A DNA stretch of 64,000 nt from assembly GCA_014529385.2 (NCBI GenBank), contig CM043945.1:146902241-146966240 (forward strand), written 5' to 3'. Source of the DNA: Adiantum capillus-veneris (taxonomy: Eukaryota; Streptophyta; Polypodiopsida; Polypodiales; Pteridaceae). Position numbers and translations under genes: made by a program. Positions 10,325-19,526 of the stretch are shown piece by piece (positions within the stretch are counted from its first letter, which is position 1; each line of letters begins with the position of its first letter). Below the pieces are notes generated by a model. That model searched no databases. It worked only from the letters and a program-made list of their open reading frames with translations, and was not told the DNA's origin.

Positions 10325-11634
10325 TGATGGGGGCTTTTCACAAGCCAAGCTCCCATACCCCTCTTCTCTCGTCCCCACCCCATGAAAACCCCCTCTTAGG
10401 GAGGGAGTGATAAAAGACATTGGAAAAAAGTAAGAAAAAATAAAGTATGATTATGTAAATATATGAGAAAGGTAAAATAGGCCACCTCATGCCTGCGGGG
10501 CAGCCCATCCCCACCTTGCCTCCTTTTTCTTCACTGTTGCCCCGCCCTGTGTCCCTTTTCCTCTCCTCCACTCAAAAGGTCAACCCCCTCTCTCTTCCCC
10601 TTGTCCTTTCTCCTTTCTCTCTCCCCTCAAGCTACCCCACCTCTCACCAATAATGCATTCTAACTCACCAATAATGCACCCTAACTCACATGCAACTTGT
10701 AACCCTATCTTCCAAAATAGTATACCCCACCCCCCCTTTCTCTCTCCTATCATATCTCATGACCCAAATACCCCCCCGCTCTCTCTAAAGGGCGCCATGT
10801 CTCTTGTCTTGTAGCTAAATAACCTCCCCCACACTCACACACACTCAGTTTCACTAAAAAAGGTGCCCACAGACCCATCCCCACCCGGTGGTTACCTGAT
10901 TTTTCTTGTGTTCACACACATCTACACACAGATTCACCTCTGAACACACTCCTCTCTCTCCCCTCTTGTAGTTACTTTATTCTCCATGACACCTCTCACT
11001 TTTTTTCATCAACCCATCTCTCTCTCATGAGACTGCTATTCTGGCACATATACACACAGCCAGACAAGTGGGGCCCACAATCACATGGCCTATGTAGATA
11101 ATGATTTCTTCATTTCTAAATTCTAGAATTTCTCCCCCCCCCTCCTCCCCTATATAAAGAGGGGTCACCATCACACAAAAACACACAACATCACCAAAGA
11201 ACACACTATGCACTCTGTGTGCCTAGTGCACACACACACACACACCCACACCATCACCATCACCGCAATCACCATGCTTGTCTTGAGCATGACCTCTACA
11301 CCCTTAGATATTAAAGATGAAGGGAAACTAAATGAAGGATGATGGCCATAATCCTCGTGCGAGTCTTCGCCATCAACTCCCACCTATCCGCCATGTGCTC
11401 TTCCACTCTCTCCCTTCTCATTCCCCTACCCTATGCTCCCCATTTCATCGCCTAATTCTCTAAATAAATCTTGAGGTTTTGTGAGTATGTTTTCTTGCAA
11501 TGTTTTGCCCATGTGAGGTGTGCGGAACCGCCACCTAGTCTTGTGTTTTGGAGTGAGCTTGTGTATGTGTGAAGGGTGTGCGGATTCGCCATCCTTTTGC
11601 GATGCCTAAGTACTAAGCCGCTATACCCCCTCCC

Positions 11635-11673
<39 letters not shown>

Positions 11674-11883
11674 TGATCTCATTCCCTTTCCTTTTCATCA
11701 TTACTCCCAAGCATCCATCTCTCTTGGATGAAAACTTTGTTATGGTGGTGTGTTGTTTGCGTCCTAGGCGCTGAAGCTAGGTGGTGCCCCCTATTTGCTT
11801 TACCATGACAAGCTCGAGGCGCGCCATTCGGTCCCCTGTGTTTTAGAGTCCGTCGGGGTTCGGGGTTCGCTTTGCTCCCGTCA
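10325..11883 (+). repeat. 3' LTR of element A
   Basis: Begins TGATGGGGGC and ends CTCCCGTCA. Collinear with the 5' LTR, with a TATA box at about 11151-11158, a short CA run at 11228-11247 and a (TC)n block near 11638-11670. It is followed by CAAG, matching the left flank. Confidence 0.92.
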
Positions 11884-13066
11884 CAAGCTATGGGCAACCC
11901 CACTTTGCAAGCCAAAGTTACTCGACAACTTTGTGCTTATGGGATTTCTTTTCCTCTCCAAGAGGAGAGAGAGCTTACGAAGCCTCTTAAAGAGACCCCC
12001 AAAAGAAGACTCTCTCCCATACGAGAGGAGGAATCCAAAGATCAAGAAAGCAATGAATCCCTAGATTCCTCCGAAGATGTGGCTCGACGAAGAAGGTGGA
12101 CTAAAAGATCGCCAACTCCTTCCAAGAGGAAACGGTTAACCCAAGAGGAAACGGGCATCGCAAATCTTACCCTGCATGGCAAAGGTCACAAAAGCTCAAA
12201 AATTTCAAAGAGGGAAAAAAGAGTATCTCTTTTCTCACCTATGATGGCACCTTTCGTGCTACCGACAAAGTATTGGCCTTCATCCAACAATTTGATGCGG
12301 CCTTTGGAGACGAGGGCTTCACGGAGTCCTCCAAGCTACTCCATGTAGCTATGCACTTTCAAAAATTGGCTTGTCAATGGTGGGAAACCTTCATGGAAAT
12401 GGTGAAGCCCCAAAGACATGGAAAACTCTACGACTTTCCATCATGAAGCAATTCCTCGCAAGTGATGCAAAGAACAAAGTGCTCATTGAATGGCGGAGTT
12501 TAAGGCTTCTCTCTCACGAGTCTATCCACAATTATGTGGACAAGTTTTGGGATTTACATCTCAAGGCTACTCTCTTTCAAAAGATAGACTTTGCTGAGCA
12601 AAACAAACAATTCCGTGCGGGATTACCTGAAGAGATGGGCGAGTATGTCAACTATCAACGTCCTCACTCTGCTAGCGAAGTAATCCACCATACCATGGTT
12701 GCTTCACGCATAAATTTCCAACAAGGGGTTAGACAGAATGTCAAACCCTTGGAAAATAAAGACAAAGGTGATGCAAAGGGAAAAATTAATGCCCAAAAGT
12801 TTTCCCACGGCCATTCCAACAACACTAACAACAATCGGCCAAGGAGAAAGGAGTTTACAAAGGTAAAAAAGAACTCTCTCTTGAAGACCTTGAAACTTTT
12901 CGCAAGGATCACAAATGTTTTAAGTGTGGGTAGCAAGGACATGGCTATCGTTCTTGCCCCAAAAGAAATACTCGCAATGGGACTCTTAGAGCTTCCACTA
13001 TCGAAGCTCCAAAAGAGGATACTCATTGCAAAGGATCACCTCTCTGCTATGCTTGGGGAAAGGTAA
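11884..13066 (+). pseudogene. Gag of element B, second part
   Basis: Resumes the gag frame interrupted at 3827. It begins QAMGNPTLQAKVTRQL, then a basic Ser/Lys linker. Near 12340 the frame shifts, and the capsid core follows: QWWETFMEMV-type sequence, KQFLASDAKNKVLIEW and FRAGLPEEMGEYV. The zinc knuckle lies at about 12913-12957 in another frame as CFKCG-stop-QGHGYRSC. All four metal ligands survive, but a TAG (12931-12933) sits inside it. At least two frameshifts are needed to read through, so it is dead. Capsid function is inferred from the family. Confidence 0.8.
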
Positions 13067-13440
13067 GGGGGAATGATGCCTTCATCTTGTTTGACCCTGG
13101 TTATACTCTCAACTTCATATCAATGGAGTTGTCCACCAAGTTAGGCATTCAAGCTTTTAAGATGTGAGATGCTGTAACTGCTGATGCCGCTTTCAAGGGA
13201 CAGCAAGCCTCCGTTACTCCCTTGATTGGGAAGTTGCGGTTTCATGTCCAAAGCTATGTCAACAAAGAAGACTTCTTTATCTCTCCTCTCCAACATGAGG
13301 ATGCTATCCTAGGGGTACCATGGTTGAACCGCATGGCTTCTAGCATGAAGTTCCCTGAAAGGAGAATCTACTTCACCTACAGCGAAAAGAATATGTATAT
13401 AGATGCTAATAAGTCTGGTCGTACTATACCACTTGTAAAA
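13067..13440 (+). pseudogene. Retropepsin remnant, element B
   Basis: The protease would cleave the Gag-Pol polyprotein. The active-site region reads LFDPGYTLNFIS where chromoviruses usually have a D-S-G-A core, so the Asp and Gly remain but the Ser is Pro. A TGA at about 13165 follows, inside KM-stop-DAV. Downstream EDAILGVPWLNRM is the conserved end of the domain. It sits between the knuckle and RT as expected. Confidence 0.75.
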
Positions 13441-14903
13441 CCTCTCGACCTTGATAAATCAATGAAAAGCTTAGTTTCTGGATACATGATTTTTGTCAAA
13501 GAATCCCTAGAAGGTCTTAATGTTTTATCAAAGGTGAATGGTAGGAATCAAGAAGAGTTAGACTTGTCTAACTTTCTAAAAGGATTCCAAGATGTGTTCA
13601 TCGATGATATCCCTATGGACTTACCTCCAAAACGAGGGGATGATGACCATCGAGTTGAGCTCCTGTCACAAAGCTCACCGCCTAACAAACCTCCCTATCG
13701 AGTTTCACACGCTCAACAAGAGGAGATCATGAGGCAAGTACAAGAATGGGTAGAAAAAGGAATGGTGAGGCCTAGCTCCTCTCCCGTTTGCTCTCCAGTC
13801 CTTTTAGTGCAAAAGAAAGATGGTACATACTTCATATGTGTGGACTATCACGCACTAAACCATATCACTATCAAAAACAAATTTCCCGTACCTCAAGTAG
13901 AAGGTCTGTTTGATAAGCTACAAGGCTCTACCTAGTTCAATAGGATTGACCTTAAAAGTGGTACCATCAAATAAAGATAGTGAATGAAGATATCCTAAAG
14001 ACCGCGTTTCGTACAACGTTTGGCCTTTACGAATATCTAGTCATGCCTTTTGGCTTGACTAATGCACCACCTACATTCAATTGACTAATGGAGAAAATTT
14101 TTAGACCCTACCACAACTTAACTGGAATGTTCTTTGATGATATCATCATCTACTCCAATTCCTTGGAGGAACACAAGCAACATCTCCAAGTGATTTTTCA
14201 ACCATTAAGGAAGAATAAGCTTTTTCTCCATCAAAAGGAAAGGGGATTTTTCCTTCAAGAGATTCAATACTTAGGTCATATTATATCTTGCGATGGTATC
14301 CGTATGGATCCATCAAAGTTGGAGGTAATGAAAGCATGGCCTAATCTAAGGAATTTACATGAGCTAAGAAGCTTTATTGCTATGTGTGCATACTATAGGT
14401 GCTTCATAGCAATATTATCTCAAATAGCAGAACAATTACATGACTTAACAAAGAAAAACGTTAAGTATTCATGGACTACTAAGGAGCAAAGTGCTTTTGA
14501 CAAGCTCAAAGAGAAGCTTATCTCCCAACCAGTCCTTATGCTTCCTGATCTCTCAAAGCCATTTGAGGTCCACTGTGATGCTTGTGGTGATTGCCTTGGA
14601 GCAGTCTTGCTTCAAGAAGGGCATGCCATAGCATATGAGAGACGAAGGCTCAATACGGATGAACGGGACTTAGGCATTTATGAGAAAGAGCTGTTAGTTG
14701 TTCTACATGCCCTAGACACATGGAAGCACTATCTATTGGGGACTCCATTCATCTTACAAACAGACCATCAAAGTCTCAAGTACTTCATGATGCAAACAAA
14801 GCTTTCCGACGAACAAATGAGGTGGAAACTTTTTCTTTCACAATTTAATTTCCACATTGCTCACATTGCTGGTAAGCACAATCAAGTGGCTGATGCACTT
14901 TAA
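13441..14903 (+). pseudogene. RT and RNase H remnant, element B
   Basis: Copies element RNA to DNA and removes the RNA strand. In order: PPYRVSHAQQEEI, VEKGMVRPSSSPVCSPVLLV, KKDGTYFICVDYHALN, then a TAG after KLQGST at about 13933 and a short scrambled stretch. Next come [21 protein letters not shown], a further stop near the QR position, and the catalytic FFDDIIIYS. RNase H shows FEVHCDACGDCLGAVLLQ, YEKELLVVLHALDTWKHYLL and LQTDHQSLKYF, so its Asp and Glu ligands are mostly present. The last residues are HNQVADAL before a stop. Frameshifts and stops make it inactive. Confidence 0.85.
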
Positions 14904-15777
14904 CGCTGGCCAAAATTTAATGTTGTGTCAATAGCAACTCACAATTATCTATCTTCTATGATAGATGAGTATGCTACTGGCCCTGACTTTAAAGACATAA
15001 TGTTAGCCCTTGCTTTGGGGAAGAATGAGGAACCATTCACCTTGGTAGATGGTTATCTTCTCCATGGCAATAGGTTATGTGTTACCCACTCCCTTCGTGA
15101 GAAAGTCATGTATGAATCCCATGCTCCTCCCTATGCGGGGCATAGAGGAATTCAACCTACTCTTCGAGGAGTAGAGACGTACTTTTATTGTCCTACCATG
15201 AAAGTGGACATACAAGAGTATGTTTCAAAATGTGTGGTATGCCAAAAGACCAAGTATGATAAAGGGAAGCAACCTGGATTATTCCAGCCATTGCCAATTC
15301 CTAATTCAGCATGGGAGAGTATATCCATATATTACCAAGATCTATCCATGGGAATACGGGAATATGGACAATAGTTGATAGGTTTAGCAAGCAAGCACAC
15401 TTTATCCTTGTCAAGAAGACTATTAAGGCACACCAAATAGCAACTCTCTTCATATCATAGATTTTCAAACAACATGGATTGCCAACATCCATCGTGTCAA
15501 ATAGAGATCCTAGAATGACCAGTGATTTCTTGAAAGGTCTCTTTGAAAATCTAGATACAAGATTGAATTTCTCTTTGGCCTATCAACCACAAATGGATGG
15601 CCAAAGTGAGATAGCCAATCTTACGATTCTTGATCTACTAAAGACCTATGTTAAAAAAGTAGATCAACGCTCACAATAAAAGTACTTACCTCTTGTAGAG
15701 TATGCATATAATAATACTATCCATACTTCTATGGGAAAAGAACCTTTTGAATCATAGAGGGAAGACCTAAAAGTCCC
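14904..15777 (+). pseudogene. Integrase remnant, element B
   Basis: The zinc-binding N-terminal domain is visible as HAPPYAGHRG...CVVCQKTK (H-H-C-C). The core is damaged: the segment that should carry the first catalytic Asp reads SISIYYQDLS, and the second Asp motif reads SNRDPRM in place of SDRDPRF. The Glu is kept in QSEIAN. Stops occur at about 15373, 15458 and 15677. The sequence [23 protein letters not shown] ends the core. Two of three catalytic residues look lost. Confidence 0.8.
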
Positions 15778-16360
15778 TTGCTACTTAAAGTACATGGGAA
15801 GATCTTCGCTACCGATGAGTATAGCCGTGACCTGCAAGCATCTTTTCAAAAGATTAAGGAGGCTTTATCCATCTCCCAAGTAAGGCAAAAAGTTGTTGTT
15901 GACAAGCACAGAAGGGCCTTAACGTTCAAAGAAAATGATTGGGTCTTACTTAAGTTTCCTAAGGTTCGATTGAGGCAAACGATGGGCAAAAATGCTATGG
16001 GCCATCAAAAATATTATGCTAAACTAGCAAAACGATACTATGGTCCTTTGCAACTTTTGAAGCCAATCAATGAGGTGGCTTATCAACTCAAGCTTCCTAA
16101 CCATTGGCTCATACACGATTCTTTTCATGTGAGTCTACTCAAGCCCTACAAAGGAGACCCTCCAAATGAACCAATTATTGAAGACTCTCTCGATATCAAA
16201 GATCAAGAAGAGGTACCACAACCCAAAGCTATCCTTCGGCATGAAGACAAGGTACTATGACATGGTAAGATAATCCGACGATATGTTATTAAGTTGAAAA
16301 CTTATCCTTTTTGAAGATGCTAGATGGATGCAAGGAATCTAGCTTAAGGATAGTATGAAC
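15778..16360 (+). pseudogene. Integrase C-terminus and chromodomain-like tail, element B
   Basis: Reads [20 protein letters not shown], then [20 protein letters not shown] and [14 protein letters not shown], a gypsy integrase C-terminal domain. After a Pro-rich linker comes [12 protein letters not shown], a TGA at 16258, then HGKIIRRYVIKLKTYPF and, with a frame change, DARWMQG. This order (ILDHR..., VKFKNY..., AxWM) is the signature of a chromodomain-type tail, which in chromoviruses directs integration to heterochromatin marks. The assignment to chromoviruses rests mainly on this. Confidence 0.65.
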
Positions 16361-16950
16361 CTTGTCAACGCTTAAAATGCTATATTTGAGTAAGCAAATA
16401 TACATGTTTCTTTTGATGATCAATGTTTTGTCTTATAAGAGTGATTCTCTCTTTATTGTGTACATATTTAAGTAATATGCATACTAAGAATCATGTTTGG
16501 GATGACGACGTCTCTGAAACACCATGTAGACTTTGTCACTCTACTTGGTAAGATGAAATGGACTAAAGAGTAGTCATTCTCGCGGTAGCTATATCTCCCA
16601 AGCACCAAATGGATTAGTCATCCATCTTGGAATGATGTCGTAGGGTAAAAAGTGATCCTCTACCCGATAAGACAAATTGACTAATGTTTATGAATTTATC
16701 GCTTTTACCTCGTAGTCAAGGACGACTATGATTTCAAGAGACGTCATTAAATTACTAATATCTAACCAACCCAAATGATTTTCTCATATTAAACTGATCA
16801 TTCAATGTGGGATAATAAATGGGAACAAGGGTTAGAATATAGACATGTGCTTACGGATCTATCTCAACACGGGGCCAATGGTAAAGCGGCCCAAATGAGA
16901 GATGGTCTGTCAAAGAGCAAGGTTAACTAATGGAGCTTAAAAGACCTTAG
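16361..16950 (+). other. 3' non-coding end of element B
   Basis: No coding frame. The 3' LTR must start somewhere in or just before this stretch, since the window start is already inside the LTR. I could not identify a convincing polypurine tract plus TG boundary. Confidence 0.45.
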
Positions 16951-17353
16951 GGTTAGCTTCATTAAAGACCTCTAATGGTTAGTATTAAAAATCCTTTGAC
17001 CTTAAGCAAGCTAGGGCTTAGCTTCAGGTGGGAACCCGACCTAAAGTTTTCTTTGACCTTAAGCAAGCTAGGGCTATGCTTGAGGTGGAAACCCGACCTA
17101 AACTTGCCTTTGACCTTAGGAAAGTTAGGGATGAGCTTGACGTGGGTACTCCACCTAAGGTGCTTGTCATGCTTGATGACTAAGGTACTTGAGGTACTTG
17201 TCATACTCAATGAGTAAGTTGCTTCAGAAGCTTCCTATGCATGTGAGACAAGATGCTTGAGTCAAAAAGAGACCCTACACACTTAGTGAGGAAGTTACTT
17301 GAGAAGCTTCCTATGCATGGGGGTTAAGATGCTTGAGTCAAAAAGAGACCCTC

Positions 17354-17520
17354 ACTACAAGAGGCTATTCATATTAGCGACGCTCACACAGCGACGCTCA
17401 AAAAAAAAATTCCCGGCGTCGCTAAGAGCGTCGCAAATTTCTTTGTAAATTTGCGACGCTCATAGCGACGCTCATAGCAACGCCCATAGTGACGCCGAAT
17501 GGGCTAAAAAAATAATAGAG
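17354..17520 (+). repeat. Left terminus and subterminal repeats of CACTA element
   Basis: After the terminal repeat, AGCGACGCTCA and its complement GCGTCGC occur about nine times, in both orientations, some arranged as an inverted pair around GCAAATTTCTTTGTAAATTTGC. In En/Spm such motifs bind the element protein. The role here is inferred. Confidence 0.8.
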
Positions 17521-17579
17521 CGCGCCCAAAAACTCAGATCTCTGATCTGAGTTTTTCGGCGCCCTCAAGCAAGGAGCAG

Positions 17580-17585
17580 GTAACG

Positions 17586-17630
<45 letters not shown>

Positions 17631-17632
17631 CT

Positions 17633-17668
<36 letters not shown>

Positions 17669-17774
17669 AGAGGAAGGAGAGCCAGGTATGCTCCTTCCCT
17701 CTCCTCACTCTCATGTTCCCTTCCCCTCTTTCTCTCTCCCTCTCTCTCTCTCTCTCACACACACACATAGTGTT

Positions 17775-17820
<46 letters not shown>

Positions 17821-18060
17821 AACATAAACAAAAACGCACCCACACATACATAAACAAAGAATGCACACACACATTGAGAGAGGAAAAGAGAGAGAGAGCA
17901 TGCATAAACAAAAAACGCACGCATTGAGAGAGGAAAAGAGAGAGAGAACATGCATAAACAAAAAACGCACACATTGAGAGAGGAAAAGAGAGAGAAAACA
18001 TGCATACGATCCAAAAAAACGCACACACATTGAGAGAGAAAGAGAGAGAAACTAATTTAA
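17580..18060 (+). repeat. TC/CA/AG-rich leader with ~56-bp repeats
   Basis: (TC)n, (CA)n and (AG)n blocks, then three to four copies of a ~56-bp unit: GCATAAACAAAAAACGCAC, ATTGAGAGAGGAAAAGAGAG. Long open frames on either strand here are repeat artefacts. Probably the 5' untranslated region of the element transcript. Confidence 0.75.
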
Positions 18061-18089
18061 CGTCGTAGGAAACTAATTAAAATTAAAAG

Positions 18090-18195
18090 ACCTAAAGATC
18101 TAGCCGACGAGGAGTTGAACTCAAGACCTATTATTCAAGAGGGAAATGGCATAACCAATCTATCATACTTGGCATGGGTGATAGAAAGGTTATAC
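18090..18195 (-). repeat. tRNA-like (SINE-type) fragment
   Basis: On the minus strand, TGATAGATTGGTTATGCC resembles an A box and GAGTTCAACTCC, about 45 bases later, a B box, with a T-arm-like context. No foldable acceptor stem is evident, so this is a tRNA-derived relic and not a tRNA gene. It sits in the leader of the CACTA element. Confidence 0.35.
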
Positions 18196-18204
18196 CATTT
18201 ATCT

Positions 18205-18400
18205 CTTTTTATTGGCACACACATCCACACACGCGCACACACACAAGAAGAAGAGAGTTATAACGTCGTAGGAAATATCCTAAAAGACGTTAAAGATTAG
18301 GTTAGATGTAGACTTACGTTAAATTAGATTTAGGTTTATTTAAGTTAAATTAGATTAGATTTAGGTTTATTTTTAATTAGATTTACGCTTATTTACGCTA
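18205..18400 (+). repeat. Direct repeat, left copy, flanking captured fragment
   Basis: Contains (CA)n, AAGAAGAAGAGAGTT, ACGTCGTAGGAAA, AAAAGACGTTAAAGATTAGG and TTAGATGTAGACTTACG. The same order recurs at about 18930-19110. Both are followed by TTAGATT/TTTAGGTTTATTT runs. Confidence 0.8.
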
Positions 18401-18440
18401 CATTTAGATTTACGTTATATTAGATTAGATTTAGGTCTCC

Positions 18441-18797
18441 ATAGACTGCGATGCCTGCATGAAGCGGGTGAAGAAAGCCCTCAATGGAATATAGGGTATT
18501 GCTGCCTTCACTCATGGTGGGCTCCATCGATCCAAAAGTACTGGTGAAATGTCTTCAGAAGATAGGGAAGAAGGTGGATCTTCAGGGCGGCAAGAGTCAC
18601 TACATCCCCGACACAATGACCATCTAGACAACCTCTAGTCATTCAACAGCAACTTCAAAGTTAGTAACAAGAGCAAGAACGGTCTAAAGGGCCAATTGTT
18701 GTCGTCAGATGTGGATGGAGATGAGGCAGCGTCACCGCTGAAAGTTAACTCTCACATCTTTAGTGATGAGAATGCCAACTCTTGCCGAGTTATGTGA
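18441..18797 (+). pseudogene. Captured HMA-domain (HIPP-like) gene fragment
   Basis: The frame reads IDCDACMKRVKKALNGI, then a TAG. This is the metal-binding CxxC helix of a heavy-metal-associated domain. After a short deletion or frame change comes VGSIDPKVLVKCLQKIGKKV, the domain's last strand and helix. Downstream is a Ser/Asn/Lys-rich tail ending near GTTATGTGA. Intact proteins of this plant family bind metal ions through the two Cys residues and often end in an isoprenylation motif, which I do not see. The fragment lies inside a CACTA element upstream of its transposase, so I infer capture of a host gene piece. The order of the two halves and the Cys pair are what I trust most. Confidence 0.6.
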
Positions 18798-18924
18798 AAA
18801 ATTATGTGTTAACTCAGTTTTAAGGTTCTTATAATCCCTGTTAGTTTAGTTCTTTGTTTTTAATATAGCATAATTTACGTTAGATTTAGATTTATGTTAT
18901 ATTAGATTAGACTTAGGTTTATTT

Positions 18925-18928
18925 AGGT

Positions 18929-18974
<46 letters not shown>

Positions 18975-19120
18975 GAAGAAGAGAGTTTTAACGTCATAGG
19001 AAACTATCCCAAAAGACGTTAAAGATTAGGTTAGATGTAGACTTACGTTAAATTAGATTTAGGTTTATTTTTAGTTAGATTTACGTTTATTTAGATTTAC
19101 GCTTATTTACGTTAGATCGA
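18925..19120 (+). repeat. Direct repeat, right copy
   Basis: A (CA)n run then AAGAAGAAGAGAGTTTTAAC, ACTATCCCAAAAGACG and TTAAAGATTAGGTTAGATG, nearly identical to 18205-18400. The HMA-like fragment lies between the two copies. Confidence 0.8.
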
Positions 19121-19419
19121 GTCCACGCAAGAATTACTTACGGTTTAGGGTTTAGAGTTAGACGAACAGTGAAAAGATCTACTGTGAAAAGATGTTAAGA
19201 TGCTGTCAAGTGCTACAGCTAGAGAAAAGGCAAAGGGGTTTTGTCCACTACATGCAATATCATGTAGACGTGGGTCTGTAGATTTCTTGTACCCACAAAT
19301 ATAGGTATTGACCAATAAAGACGAGATTATAACCCGGTGGTTCTGATCTCCGTGCACCTCTAGACCGAGGTGTGCGGGGATTGGACATGACTAGAGAATG
19401 TGAGGTAGAGAGAGAGAGA

Positions 19420-19464
<45 letters not shown>

Positions 19465-19526
19465 GACGAAGAATGCCAATAGAATATTAAATTTGTTGTC
19501 CAGGTTATAAGATTTTTATCCTCATT
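19121..19526 (+). other. Transposase gene leader
   Basis: No coding frame is recognised. It includes a GA-rich microsatellite at about 19407-19460 just upstream of the transposase ATG. Confidence 0.5.

Larger units (their letters stand above)
3828..11883 (+). mobile_element. Gypsy element A (Tat-like), inserted in gag of B
   Basis: A complete LTR element with TG...CA ends. The two LTRs differ by few substitutions; the length difference comes mainly from C, CA and TC runs. Flanks share CAAG (3824-3827 and 11884-11887), a 4-bp target duplication, or ACAAG if the last LTR base is counted. The interior has a degraded extra ORF, gag with a zinc knuckle, protease, RT, part of RNase H and only the C-terminal part of integrase, so it is internally deleted. 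Tat-like assignment is inferred from the extra 5' ORF and from the integrase tail, whose motifs (DWDKYLLPALWAYRTS) I know from Tat/Ogre-type elements. Confidence 0.85.

Noticed and set aside
17565-18030. Long minus-strand frames rich in Ser, Leu, Cys and Val
   Set aside because: They are read-through of TC, CA and ~56-bp repeats and appear in several frames at once.
18090-18195. Possible functional tRNA gene
   Set aside because: Box-like motifs only; no paired acceptor stem or convincing anticodon arm.
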